A stretch of 64,000 bases of DNA from Rhizophlyctis rosea (GCA_027596075.1 JADGJC010000074.1:65792-129791), one strand, 5' to 3'. Counted from the first letter of the stretch, positions 9,872 through 23,879 are shown. A program made the numbers and translations. Notes: generated by a model from the sequence alone, not told the origin.

Positions 9872-12640
9872 ATGGCACCCACTACTACGGTAGGCGGCAT
9901 GATCCGCGACCCCCGCTACGAACCGGAGCTTGACATGACGGAAGAAGATCTCGACTTCTCCGATATCGAGGCCCGTTACGCTGTCGACACCAACGACTCG
10001 TATGACAACATCGTGATTGTGGACGGCACTCCCATTGTTGGCGAATCGAAGGCGGAGCGTCTTTTGGCCGTTATTCGCAAGATTTTCAAGAACATTGGCG
10101 AAATCCGCGACAACGGCATTTACATGCCGCGTGACGCTGCTACTGGGCAGTCCAAGGGGTGAGCTTATTCACCTCAGAGTCAACTGGTTCCGGCGGCAAT
10201 TACTTAAATATGTTTGCATTACAGCTTCATGTTCATCGAGTTCGCCACCCCCGAACAAGCCGCCCTCGCCGTCAAGCAGGCGAACAACCACAAAATGGAC
10301 AGCAAACACACTCTCAGCGTCTTCAAATTCAACGACATCGAGCGCTTTGCGAGCATGCCCGACGAGTTTGTCGAGCCTGAGGCCGAGCCGTTCGTGGAGA
10401 AAGAGCACCTTAAGAGCTGGTTGGCTGACGATAAGGCCAGGGATCAGTGGGTCATGATGAAGGGAGACGAAGTCAGCATTTACTGGAACAACAAGGCTGA
10501 GCAACCCGATTTGGCTCACTCTCGCCAGGTTCGTGCGCTGCAGAATCTTCCTCGCAGATGTCAAGGGCAATCACTGACAATTGCATTCGCATTTAGAACT
10601 GGTCCGATATGTACGTCGCATGGTCTCCCAAGGGTACATACTTGGCCACCTTCCACAAGCAGGGTATTGTCTTGTGGGGTGGACCTTCTTGGAACAAGAT
10701 TGTGCGGTTTGCCCACCCGAATGTCAAATTAATTGACTTCAGCCCTAACGAGAAGTATTTGACCACTTGGAGTCACGAGCCTTTCTCCACACCTGAAGGG
10801 GATATGCACGTAAGTGTTTTGATGGCTCACACAGTTTACTGGACTCTGCTACAAGATGAGGGTGGAGTTGGACTATGATGGATCCTACGGTGGTATGGGT
10901 AATGGTGGATGAACATTTGAGGGGCCAAACGCATGGTTGGAGCAACAAGTTAGATTGTCTTTGTTCTTACTGAAAAGGGGGAGGGCGTTGCAAATGACGA
11001 TGACATAACTGTTGAGGATTGAATGATGGCTGGGCTTGAGGATGTACCATTCTCGCCCAAACCACACATGATTATCGCGAAGCGTAGAACAGAGATCTGA
11101 TGCAACGCAGGCGTCTTCTTCTCAATTCGCCAATACTTCATTCACTGCATTGCTTTTGATTGCTGATCTTGCTCTCTTGATTACAGCGCGTCGCCATTTG
11201 GGACATCATCACCGGTCGTCAACTCCGTTCCTTCCCCGTCGACCCGAACGCGTTGGGAGGAGGATCCGCTGCACAATCCACCTTGAAGATCGACTGGCCC
11301 CTTTTCAAATGGTCCCATGACGACAAATACGTTGCGCGTATGACTCCCGGTGAGAACGGAATGATTAGTGTGTATGAGACTCCCGGGATGGGTTTGTTGG
11401 ACAAGAAGAGTATCAAGGTTGGTCATCGTTGTCGACCGCATGGAGGGGTTCCATTGCTAATATTTGACATCAGATCGAGAACATTCAAGCATTCGCCTGG
11501 TCTCCGTCTGAACACGTATTGAGCTACTGGATTCCAGAGGCCGGCAACAACCCGGCCCGTGTGACTTTGATGAAGATTCCTAGCCGTGAAATCATTCGCC
11601 AAAAGAACTTGTTCAACGTGATTGATGTGAGTTGCTCGCAGCCTACCGCATGTGATGCGCAACCCTTCTAACATATTTGCATATGTATACAGTGCAAGCT
11701 CTACTGGCAACAGCAAGGGTCTTATCTCGCTGTGCAAGTCGAACGCGCAAAGACAAAGAAGTCTACTGTCACCAACCTCGAACTGTTCCGCATCAAAGAA
11801 AAGGACATTCCCGTCGACGTCGTTGAGCTTACCCCCGGACAGGACATCACCAACCTCTTCTGGGAACCTCACGGCTCTCGATTCGCCCTTCTTGCCCAGG
11901 AAGGTCCCCAAAAGACTCTCGTCCACTTCTACCAAATGGTCCCTGCTGGAGCGAATGACAAACCCGGAAAGAAGAAGAGCGCCAAGGCGGAGCAAGCCGG
12001 TGAAGTCAAGCTTCTCAAAACGGTTGACGCCAAGGGCATCAACCAGGTTGTTTGGTCGCCCAAGGGCCGGTTCTGTGTTTTGGGTGGCGTTCGTGGGTTC
12101 CAGGGTGATTTGCAATTCTGGGATGTTGAAGAGCTCACGCTCATGAACACGGGCGAGCACTACATGTGTACCGACGTTGAATGGGACCCTACGGGACGTT
12201 ACGTCATGACTTCCGTGTCGTACTGGCGTGTTCAGACCGATACCGGCTTCACGCTCTGGACATTCACTGGTCAACTCCTCTCCCGCCAATCCGTTCCCAT
12301 CTTCAAGCAACTTCTGTGGCGTCCTCGCCCCCCCACTCTTCTTTCTGAGGAGAAGCAGGCGGAGATTAAGAAGAAGCTCAAGGATTATTCTAAGGAGTTC
12401 GAGGAGCAGGACGCTGCCCAGACCACAAAGGTTAGCAGGGAGGTGCTTGAGAAGCGCTTGTCGCTTCTCAGGGCATGGCGGGACTACGTTGCGCGGACGG
12501 AGGATGAGTACAGGAGGGAGCGGGAGTACAGACGGGAAATCTTCGGGTTTGATGTCGATGAGGCGGATGACGGAGAGGCGGAAGGTATTGAAGAATGGGT
12601 CGAGGAAGTTGTGGAGGAGAGTGAGGAGGTCTTGGAATAG
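9872..12640 (+). CDS. eIF3b: Eukaryotic translation initiation factor 3 subunit B (eIF3b/Prt1)
   Basis: Scaffold subunit of eIF3, which helps load the 40S ribosome with the initiator complex in the cytoplasm. Six exons (9872-10158, 10225-10528, 10597-10809, 11187-11417, 11474-11626, 11693-12640) join in phase to 711 aa. The N-terminal RRM carries [18 protein letters not shown] and [22 protein letters not shown]40-type beta-propeller follows ([54 protein letters not shown]). The C-terminal helix is rich in charged residues and ends in an acidic tail ([14 protein letters not shown]). Intron 3 (10810-11186, 377 nt) is five times longer than the others and contains a candidate C/D snoRNA. Confidence 0.95.
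10985..11108 (+). ncRNA. Candidate box C/D snoRNA in eIF3b intron 3 (orphan)
   Basis: Within the 377-nt intron 3 of eIF3b, an 8-bp perfect inverted repeat (GCGTTGCA at 10985-10992, TGCAACGC at 11101-11108) brackets a C-like box and a D box. The C-like box ATGACGA (10994-11000) sits one base after the 5' stem and has one mismatch to RUGAUGA; the D box CTGA (11097-11100) directly abuts the 3' stem. This is the layout of an intronic C/D snoRNA. The guide next to box D would be GCGTAGAACAGAGAT. I do not recognise an rRNA target for it, so it is an orphan candidate. ATGATGG near 11022 could be C'. Confidence 0.45.
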
Positions 12641-13035
12641 TCGTTAGCAGAACACATTTGTATTTTGTAGTTTGTTCATTGTAATAGATCTCGGTTGGCA
12701 TAACAAAGTTAGTTTGTGGGGTCGACAGCTTGTCCCATTTTGGATAAACTGATTCGTGGCCTCAAAGATTACATCATATCTTTGGAACCGCTGCGCCGCT
12801 CCAGGCCCGAGACAAGCCACATGGCCGGGTTTGGGTGGTTGACAGTCCAGCTCCGATTGGGGCAAAGGGCAAGGCGGTTTGTCAAAAGGGGAGAGCCATC
12901 TTTCCCATCTGAACGTGCCAATCCAGCCCCTTCACTAACAAAAACACGACTGAAACTGTTTGAAGCAAGGTGCTTTTCGTGCTAGCTATCATCCTAACAC
13001 CTCACTGTCGCTAATCTGTGATTGCAGGCACAACC
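12641..13035. other. Spacer between eIF3b and UGP1
   Basis: Same-strand spacer holding the eIF3b 3' UTR and the UGP1 promoter. Sequence around 13010-13026 ends in GATTGCAG, so a 5'-UTR intron just before the UGP1 ATG is possible. No gene seen. Confidence 0.4.
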
Positions 13036-15477
<2,442 letters not shown>

Positions 15478-15639
15478 ACGTTTCTGTGACTTTGGAGGGT
15501 TCGTGGGACAGATATCCGCTAGTTGTATATAATTATTTTGGTTTCGGATAAGGGCAGTGGCCCGAGAGATACAATCTATTCTACCTGAATGCGACGACAG
15601 CTACCTGGCACTATGTTACCTACACACGATGATGACTAC

Positions 15640-17081
15640 TCAAATCAACTTCTTCGTCCGCGTGACGATAGATGCCTCCCATTCCTTCAAGAAGCTTTCT
15701 GCAACCTTTGCGGGAACAGCACGGGAATCTACAATCAAATCAACCTTGACCACATATTTAGCCGTGTAATCCACGTCCTCATTTCCAGTCCGGACTGTGT
15801 TGGGCGCGGGGCGAGCCAAGAAGTCGATCTCATCGAACTTTGATGAGGCCTTTGAGCGGGAGGATGATTTCACTTCGGCCGCTACGGGCTTGGCGGCGGG
15901 TGGTGCGAGGTGTCCGGACTTGCCGGCGGAGCCAACGAGGATGTCGAAAATGTCAGGTGTGGATGGGCCGGAGGAGGGTGCGATTTTGCAGATGGGGTGG
16001 ATGGTGAGGATGCCGGTTTGGGAGGAGGAAAGGTATGGGGTGAGATCTCCGGATTGGTATTGGACGAGGTCGTACACACTGCAGGGACACGCGTTAGACT
16101 GAGGCACTGAACAGAAGACTAATCTGCTGACGCCTTCATACCTGAAAGCTCCTTGCGCTGTTCGTGCGGCCTCCCCCTGGTCCTGTCGGTACGGTTAGGC
16201 GGTGCATCATTGAGATCAAACCAGAAACTTGACATAGACCTTGAACGACTTAGCAATCTTCACCGCGCCAATTTCAGTATGCTTCTTCAGCAATGTAGAT
16301 GACACTCCGAAAGGCGAGGCGCGCGAAACAGAGATTTGTGACTCCTCAATCACCTCCGGAGCCTTCTTATTTGAATTCCAACGAGCATTGACTGTAAATG
16401 CCGAGGATCATTGGTCATTTGATATGAGTGAGAATTCAGAAATTAGCTCAGACGCACCTTTCGGGACACTTTGGAGTGCGAAACTGGTTGCTCGCGTGAA
16501 GAAGTCGCTGAGGGAGACGCCGGCGCCACGCGTTTCTGTATGCAATACGCGATGCGAATGAGTGGGATGTTATAGAGGATGGCGGTACATATTTGTACGA
16601 ACCGTTGAGAGTTTTGGTGAGAGCCATGACATCGTTGACAATGACCTCCTTTGAGTAGTATGCCAAAGTTGTCAAAACCTCCTCCTCCACTGCAACCGCC
16701 CCAAAGCTGCCTGCGTTCTCAGGATCCGAGAGGAATTTGAGCACGTCTCCTTTCAACAGCCGGTTTTTCGGCCCTGTGCGTCAAGTGATGTGAGCGCGTT
16801 TTCTACCGTGTCCCAAGTGGCACGCTCGCTGATACACACCTGACCGAGGAATCCGGGCAATTGCGTCGAGACCAATGTGGTTGCTGTGTACCAGGAAAGC
16901 GACAGCGGGAGAAAACACCTCTGCACCGCGAGCAGAGGTCGAAGCGTGTCGGACGGCGACCAGCGACACTGTTTGTGCAAGTTGGCGGTGAGTTCGAAGG
17001 AGCGCATGCAGTGCAGCGTGACGTCCTACCTGGTCCCCTCCCACACGCGCTTCTCCTCAATATGCTGGAAGTCAGGGTCAT
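15640..17081 (-). CDS. PDX1: Pyruvate dehydrogenase E3-binding protein (protein X), no lipoyl domain
   Basis: Seven exons (17081-17030, 16968-16840, 16773-16603, 16535-16458, 16391-16240, a short one near 16180, 16078-15640) join in phase. The start MTLTSSILRRSACGRG, followed by LVAVRHAST, looks like a mitochondrial presequence. A peripheral subunit-binding domain follows at once: FSPAVAFLVHSNHIGLDAIA, RIPRSGPKNRLLKGDVLKFL. Then comes a degenerate E2 catalytic fold (GVSLSDFFTRATSFALQSVP, VNARWN). The E2 active-site motif DHRxxDG is replaced by VDSRAVPAK, losing the catalytic His; human PDHX also has DSR there. This fits protein X, which anchors E3 in the pyruvate dehydrogenase complex. No lipoyl domain is visible, and only 280 bp separate this start from the divergent BCD1 start. 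Confidence 0.75.
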
Positions 17082-17361
17082 AGCTACACGGTTTGGGGTG
17101 GGAAATGGAGGTGGGGAATGGGCAAAGATCTCAAAAATAGCATCCAGTTTGAGATTCCACCAAAGATGTTTAGCCGTTCGCGCTGCACCGGCAATGAGTC
17201 ACACAACGCGTCCCGAAATGGCAGGCAAGCCGTGCAAGCCACCCGATGATCGATGCAGTTATTTTTGGGACGCGACGCGTTTGGAACGCAATTTCCACTC
17301 TGCTGCCTTTTCGGCTTCCTGCACCTTACCTATTGCCCACCACACTACTAAAATATTTGCA
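17082..17361. promoter_or_regulatory. Bidirectional promoter, PDX1-like / BCD1
   Basis: The 280 bp between two divergent start codons must carry both promoters. It contains several ACGCGT/GACGCG-like motifs (17208-17213, 17271-17280), which resemble MCB-type cell-cycle elements, but their role here is unknown. Confidence 0.4.
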
Positions 17362-18708
17362 ATGTCTACCACATATCCTCCTCCGCCGTCGACGTCGCCA
17401 AGCTCAAAACGCTGCGAAATATGTAAGAGCAAAGCCTACAAGGTAGATTTCCTGCCGCGTCCGCAGCCCTGGAGTTTCGTCCTCACCTTGACGTCGTGTA
17501 TAGTACACCTGTCCGCGCTGTACCATGCGAACCTGCTCATTGGAGTGCTCGCAAAAACACAAGTCAAACACTGGCTGCACAGGACAAAGAGATAAAACAT
17601 CATATGTGTCTATGAGCGAGTACAATGCCAATAATATGTCCAGTGGTATGCCGTCGTGCATTCACCTCGGTCTTAGCTTTGACTTCTCTGACCATATCGG
17701 GTATAGACTACTTCTTCCTAGAAGAAGCATACCGCGCCGCTGACATTGCCACACGCGACAATACGACGAGAGGTGCACGTCCGCAGAAGGGACCGAGTAA
17801 GAAGCAGCAGATGATTCTCAATCATGCGGCGAGAACGAAAACAAAAGTGCGATTTTTGTCGCAAGGAATGAAGAGGCAGGAAGAGAACACGAGCATGTAT
17901 CTGCAGAAGTGAGTAGATGTTTTTGTGCTGTAGCTGGGACGAGACATGGCTCTATAGAGGTTGTTAATCCGTCTTCTCCACCAGATTCAAGACCATCTCA
18001 TGGACCATTGGGTGGGAATTTCCCGAATGTGATGTGAAGCGGATAGATCATCGGTATGTCTTTCGTATCGTCTACATTGACTCGCTATGCCAAATGTCAA
18101 TCTTATGCGCGACAGGTTAATAGTGTAAGAGATGCAACGACTCTCAGAGATGCTCTCCGCAAACATCTGGATGAGACACCGAACAATGCTATCCAGCGCC
18201 ATGAGATCAAACCCATTTGCGAGAAGGGGATTGACAATGTGTTGGTGTATATGAAGAGGGTGGACGTACCGGTTGGTGTTGGAGCTGTGATTCCTACCTC
18301 CTGAAGATAGCTTTAAGTTGACTCAGCATTTATGAACAGGCAAATCAAACCGTCTACTACGCCCTCGATACATCCGCTACAATATCATCCCTCCTAGCCG
18401 GCAAGGTTATCATAGAGTATCCGACATTTATAGTACGAATCACGCCGCCGCTTGAGGGTATTCGCGTTGTCGAGAAGCAGGAAGAGGAGTCGGATGGTAG
18501 CGATAGTAGTAGCGATAGTGACGAGGATAGCTCGGGGGAGGCGGGGGCAGGGGCCGACGAGTTGGAAGAGGGGGAGGTAGCAATGGGGGAGATGGTGGAG
18601 ACAAGTGAGGCCCTATCGAGCATGCCAGCTGCTCCCGTAGATTTGCAAAGTATATCACAGGCGCTTGTTCAAGATCTAGGCCATGTAGTAGAAGATTCAT
18701 CGGGTTAA
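17362..18708 (+). CDS. BCD1: Box C/D snoRNA assembly protein BCD1 (HIT zinc finger, ZNHIT6)
   Basis: BCD1 helps assemble box C/D snoRNPs in the nucleus. The protein begins MSTTYPPPPSTSPSSKRCEI and carries a zf-HIT finger built from CEICKSKAYKY, TCPRCTMRTCSLECSQKHK and a TGC triplet. The central part (DYFFLEEAYRAADIA, RTKTKVRFLSQGMKRQEENT, FKTISWTIGWEFPE) is typical of BCD1. The C-terminal domain (LRKHLDETPNNAI, VLVYMKRVDVPANQTVYYAL, LAGKVIIEYPTFIVRI) is followed by an acidic Ser/Glu-rich tail. There are several short introns, and the stop is TAA at 18706. The presence of snoRNA candidates in this window is coincidental, but the function is related. Confidence 0.88.
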
Positions 18709-19028
18709 TTCAACAAGTAGTCGATGCCTTTTTCAGTCGAAGTTCGGCAAGTGCACTTTCTCAGTAGTGTGATAAAGCGATCAAATCCATTAATGGGCGT
18801 ATTTCTGCTTCAGTTTCCATCTGCTCCACCTCTTGCGTCACATCCGCCCTCTACTTCCATCCATGTTAGTGTACAATCCCAAAACAAGTTGTTATTTACA
18901 GCTAGTGAGTTGAAATGCTACTACATCGCACTATCTACAACATCATAACACACTGGAATCTGCGAGCATGGACCTATGGCCACATTCTCTTCGATCACCC
19001 GTTCAACGGAAGCTCATGCTCCTCCTCA
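18709..19028. other. Spacer downstream of BCD1
   Basis: No convincing gene. It may contain the 3' end of the minus-strand membrane protein that is interrupted by the assembly gap at 19223-19232. Confidence 0.35.
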
Positions 19029-19510
19029 TCCCAATCTATGGAAACGCGTCATTCCCACATCCACCATTCAAACCTCCTTTCCCATCCCCCGAAACCCTCC
19101 TTCTTCAACATCACCAACCCGATCATCAGAGCCCTCCAACCCACCCACCCCCAACCCCAAAAAACCCACACACAAAAAAAAAAAAAAAACCAACACCAAA
19201 CAAAAAACACAACAACCCCCCANNNNNNNNNNCCATCTAAACCCTCACCCTCCTTCCCCCTCTTCCCTTTCCCCACCGCGACCATCATAGTGGAATGCAC
19301 AATCTCCTTCCTCCCCCACGGCAAACACCCCTTGCGACGTGGGACACCAGCGTCACCCTCCTCAATACGATACGAAGCGAACGTGTCGTCGTCGGCTTGT
19401 ACGTATGTTTGAGTGGGGTGTTGGGCGTCGGTGATGTGGAAGAAGAGACAGACGAGGAAGGCGATGGTGAGGATGAGGATCCAAGTTAGGACTGTGAGGA
19501 GTGTGCTCAT
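19029..19510 (-). CDS. Hypothetical small membrane protein, interrupted by an assembly gap
   Basis: Starts MSTLLTVLTWILILTIAFLV at 19510, an N-terminal hydrophobic helix that could be a signal anchor. A soluble stretch of about 60 residues follows (AQHPTQTYVQADDDTFASYR, RRKGCLPWGRKE). The frame then enters the 10-N gap at 19223-19232 and a T/G-rich low-complexity tract on the minus strand. An intron with that T-rich tract before its acceptor would rescue a soluble C-terminus (DDRVGDVEEGGFRGMGKEVW), but this is a guess, and the 3' limit given is approximate. No family is recognised. Confidence 0.35.
19223..19232. other. Assembly gap (10 N)
   Basis: Ten N flanked by A/C-rich low-complexity sequence, including a run of 16 A or more just upstream. 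The true length is unknown. Confidence 0.95.
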
Positions 19511-20588
19511 TTTGTGTGTGTAATGGTTATGGGAAAGGGAGGTGGGTAGGTAGGTGGGTGGGAGGGACGAGAGGTGGGTGTCGGGTTTCGAGTGTTGTTG
19601 TAGGAGTGTTGTGGAGGTGTTAGTTGTTCACGAGATGCGAACGAAAATGCTAGGTAGGGCGCAAGGTGAAAAGATGGCTTGATGAAAACCAATGGAGGAA
19701 AAGACGAGGATAATGCGAAGGCGGCAACTGAAAATTAAACATTCTTTAGCTTGAAGCAAGAAGGCGATGTACAAAAAAACCGGCTCGCTGAAGTTGTTTG
19801 GGAAGCAAGTCGATACCGTCCCAACAGGACAACGGTTTCATTATTTTGTTGGCTCGGTCAAATGATATCATAACAGCGCGGATACCCAAGGCCCGGGGCA
19901 CGAGGTGAGACGCAATGTCTCACTGTCGCCCGGCGCGCGTAGTGAAATGCTTAATTGGAATTTGAAGATGATGGCAGTGCGAGGCCTCGGCCCAAGCCGA
20001 CAGGGCACGAAAATACACTACGGCCATGTACTACAAGTTTTGGGGCGATCATTATGTCAGGTGTATGGGACCCGTTCTTACCGTTCCACCACGCACAGGA
20101 TGGCAGTCAACATGACTGAGGACTCGAGCTCTGAGGTGTGGTTTGCCCTATCCCACATTCGTTTCTTCCGGAAAATGTTGACCTTTAAGAATCCCCTTGG
20201 GAGAGTTGATCAACAGCACGGCATGATTAGACTCCTGATATATGAAATACCAAATGTTTTTTTCTTTCCGTTAATTTGCCCCAGATCCCACCACATGAAA
20301 ACTACACATACATCGCACCCGCAATCACCAAAAAGAAAAAACGAAAAACCTATTTTGACACCCTCCAATCTGCAACTCCAACCATGTATTTGATATGTGT
20401 ACATAAATGATATAAGAAAAAGCACCTAACCAACTGATATACATACTGGTATATAACAAAAAAACTCTACTTAACCTCCCTGAACTATATATATATGATA
20501 AAATGTCTAATGTATTTCTTGCTATCCCCCCCCCCCCCCCCCCCAACCTCCCCGTCATCAAAACACCCCTCCGGTATGAACGAATCCA
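19511..20588. other. Intergenic region with poly-C tract and AT-rich stretch
   Basis: No gene seen. Contains AT-rich sequence with TATATATATA near 20488 and a run of 19 C at 20526-20544, just beyond the stop of the DUF1996 gene. Confidence 0.5.
20526..20544 (+). repeat. Poly-C homopolymer (19 nt)
   Basis: Uninterrupted run of C in the 3' flank of the DUF1996 gene. Length is likely variable or imprecisely assembled. Confidence 0.9.
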
Positions 20589-22278
20589 CTATGCCGGTCT
20601 CTTAACCAAAACCTTCTTGATCACGACGACCTTCTTCTTGTGTTTAGTCTTCGGTGGCGAAGTCTTGACGATGGTGGGTACCGCTGTTGGGGACTTTGGT
20701 CGGGTGATGAAGATGGTTTTGACGATGACGATTTTGGATTTGGTTTTTGTTGGGGTTTGTTTGATGATCGTGGTGGGCGGGTGGGTTGTGGTGGATTTCT
20801 TCGTGGTATGGGTGGTTTTGGTGGTTTTCTTGGTGGTTTTGGTGGTGGTCTTCTTCGTAGTAATCGTCTTGTGGGTGGTATACGCTTTGGTTGTGGTCAT
20901 CGTAGTAGACGGGACAACGACTTCCGATGTGGTTGGAGAGTCCACCAGCGGAACTCGCGGAGTACCGAGGAGCTTAGGAATGGTCCCGATAGCCTTTTCG
21001 TTAGGAGATGCTGCGTGCATTTTGCATGATTGCAACTTTGCCATGGCGTCGAGACTGGCGATTTCGGTGATTCCGTCGTAGAATACTAAATGCTTTTGAA
21101 GAGCGAGGCAGGAAGACATGCCGAGGTATGGGTGGTTTGCGGTGTAGTCGCAGGTGTCGATTGCTTCTTGGAGCTGGATGGGGAGATGAAGTGAGCATGC
21201 TAAGGATAGTAAAGGAGACACAGCGATGGATGAGAAAACACAAAGTACTAACCACATCCACGTCCCATCCAGCAAAGAAGTCACCATGGAAACCATAACC
21301 AGTGGTATCCCCAGTACTCCATACCAAGTTGGGAGGTTGGTCTCCATCCCAGAAGTCGTCGGTGTAGAACAAGAACTCGTAGAACAGCTGCATGACCTTC
21401 TGCGGATGCGTCTTCGGACAGCTACTGTCACTACTGTAGGTCATATGGCTGTACCACTTGTTCCCCTCCGCAGTCTTCACCAACTTCTGTCCCAGATTCA
21501 CACCGTCCCAGCACTGCGGGAACGTGACCTCAGCTCGGATGCCTCCGGGGCATTTGTGGGTCTTATAGAAGCTCCAGTCCTCAAAGCTGTAGGCGCCGAT
21601 CTGCGGGTTGCCGACGCACTTGTATGTGATGGTCATCGGGGCGGATTGACCAGGTTCGGAGAAGGCGGCGTTGCCGGCTACCATGTGGAAGCCGGGTGGG
21701 AAGGCTTTGATTTTGGCACAGGATCCGGCTGTGAATTTGCAGTGATGTGTTTAGAATGGAGATCACAGGTAAGCGCCCTTGCTGACGAAAGTGAAAACGT
21801 ACTGCAGTCATAGGACGTGTTGAACTTGTAATACACATTGGGTGCAAACTCGAAGAACATGGGGTCAGTCCGATAAAGGGATTTGGCGCCAGATCTAAGA
21901 GCAGTATATGTTCCATCCCTAAAAATTACTCCCAATGTTAGTAAACAAACCCATCACAATCCCTATAACAAACACAACTCACTTATTCTTATTATACAAC
22001 TGAGGAATCCAATAATTACTCCGATCCGAGAAGATGTTACAGGTAGTACAGTCCGAGTTGACCGCATCGTTCTCTCCCATCTCCATGCTGAACCCGCTGC
22101 CGCCAATGACTATGTGAGCGTGTGGAGAGGCGACCCCTGGGGAGACCACAGGGTCCATACGCGAGATTGTTTGTGCACGGAAGCATGATATGGAGAAGCC
22201 GCCGGAGCCTAGGGCATTGACTTGAGAGAGGGTGATCGCGAGGAGGGCGAAGAATATGGTGTGGAGGAGGGAGGACAT
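20589..22278 (-). CDS. Secreted DUF1996 protein with Thr/Lys-rich C-terminal tail
   Basis: Four exons: 22278-21983, then 21928 down to the donor near 21803, then 21728 to about 21252, and finally from about 21180 down to the TAG at 20589. The first junctions give NKNKDGTY and SYDCTGSCAKIKAFPPG. It opens with a signal peptide (MSSLLHTIFFALLAITLSQV). The DUF1996 body follows: RMDPVVSPGVASPHAHIVIG with the conserved His pair, DCTTCNIFSDRSNYWIPQLY, CVGNPQIGAYSFEDW, VTFPQCWDGVNL, and GYGFHGDFFAGWD. DUF1996 proteins are secreted fungal proteins of unknown activity. The tail of about 120 residues is an unusual run of Thr, Lys and Val (TTTKTTKKTTKTTHTTKKST, KKKVVVIKKVLVKRPA), probably O-glycosylated or wall-associated. 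Confidence 0.82.
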
Positions 22279-22912
22279 CTTGAGATGTTTTCGTTACTTT
22301 TGAATTAACGCGCGCGTTGTTTGCTTCCGATTCAAACAGCAAGCGTGCTAACTGGCCACCTCGCAGACCAGAGCAGCTTGTCGCAATTTGTGAACGAGCA
22401 GTGAAGGAAGCAAACGCAGAACGTTCTATTCACTGCCAGTGCTCATAATAAAACCAGTTGCTTGCGTCTGTCTCATGCCAAGACCATGGCAAGCAAAACG
22501 CAAAGGGGATGGATACTGCCCAAGATACGGACCTGGATCTGGGCGCATCTCTTGGTGTCGCATTGCTTAGACATCTATTTTGTCAAAATTGAAGGTGGCC
22601 GCAACTGGGAGGTGAAAAACATGGCAGTCAAAGTCGCGCCAAATTTCTATATGGAGTGAAATGAAATGTCGGAAGCCGTCAATGCGACCAATGCGAATGA
22701 AATTGAAAGGGAGGAGAGGCTTTCTATCACTTGCTGTTTTGGGTTATAGTAAAAATCGGCAGTTATCGGGGGATATGGGGACTGGCTAGCTAGCGTGATA
22801 CCGAGGGCTACGCAAGCCACAGAAAATCACCAATTTCCCCAAACTTCAGTCTTCACCCACTTTCTCACTTCCACTCGATCTCCATATTCATAACCCATCC
22901 CACCACCCAATA
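22279..22912. other. Divergent promoter region
   Basis: 634 bp between the divergent DUF1996 and small mitochondrial-protein genes. Short frames only; no recognised element. Confidence 0.45.
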
Positions 22913-23339
22913 ATGTTCGGCCTAATCCGAACCCTCCTCCCACGCCTCCGCCAAACCGGCGCACCAAGCCTAACATCATCCCTATCACATCAATCCCGCA
23001 CCTTCACCTCCTCCCTCCCTCTCACATCCTACACCCGCACCCAACCCCTCGACAAAACCCCCAGACAACGAAAACCCACCGACCTTGCAGACAGACTCGA
23101 AAACAACAAAGTCAATCTGTATTTCTTGAAGGAGAGGAAGAGGGGTCAACTTAATAAGCGGATGAGACTCGTATGTATATCTTTCGATTAGGTGCTCTCT
23201 GAAAGGTTATTGAATGTTAACTCTTGTTTACGTCAAACAGGCGGACTGGTACAGACGGAGACGAGGAAAGGAAGGGCAGAGGGGTATGCCCCCACGTTAT
23301 GGATATGACGATTCATTGCTCAGCAAAATGAATATTTAG
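22913..23339 (+). CDS. Small basic mitochondrial protein, about 118 aa
   Basis: Two exons (22913-23170, 23241-23339) with a GTATGT donor and CAG acceptor join in phase. The start MFGLIRTLLPRLRQTGAPSL, continuing with Ser and Arg, looks like a mitochondrial presequence. A very basic helical core follows (VNLYFLKERKRGQLNKRMRL, ADWYRRRRGKEGQ), and the end is YDDSLLSKMNI. Size, charge and targeting would suit a small mitochondrial ribosomal or RNA-binding protein, but I do not recognise the family and name no function. The stretch after the stop contains TTTTTTTTGTAATAT, a possible 3'-end signal. Confidence 0.55.
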
Positions 23340-23879
23340 TTTCCTTTCTTCGGTTCTTCGCATAAACTCACATTTTTTTTTGTAATATACACGAATTTAC
23401 ACCTTGCACGAAATATTCTGCGGAAATTTGGAGCGCGGTTGTGGAGTCGATGAGGGAATTGGAATGTTGCAATGGAATTTTTGAAGACGGAGATTTGTGG
23501 GTGGGCATCAGACGGGGACAGGCATGCTTGATCGGCGATGCCGATTTTTTGGGGGTTATGGCCAGATATGTTCAAGTTGGTGGTCATCGGAAATGTGTGA
23601 ATAGTTGCTTCGACATCTTCGAGGTTACGATTACCTCAACTTGACTTTCTGACATGCTTGTGACTAACGTGAAAAACGTCTTGAATTCACGATTGTGAGG
23701 CCACTCGAACGACGTAATGCAATCTCCATGATTCAGCCATTTCTACACAAGTACTCCACATGCATTTTGCTATTAAACCAGCCGAAACTGACCTATTTTT
23801 TGCTCGCGACTAAGACTTATCTGTGACGGAATGCAAAGGGATCCGCCGAAGGCTGCATCTCCGTAGGCACCTACGTCCA
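23340..23879. other. Spacer between convergent genes
   Basis: 540 bp between the stops of the small mitochondrial-protein gene and the F-box gene. No gene or RNA seen. Confidence 0.45.

Noticed and set aside
11423..12310. Minus-strand frame of 295 codons
   Set aside because: Lies opposite the last two exons of eIF3b and has no recognisable protein features.
20503..21081. Plus-strand Val/Gly-rich frames resembling membrane proteins
   Set aside because: Antisense of the Thr/Lys-rich tail of the DUF1996 gene.
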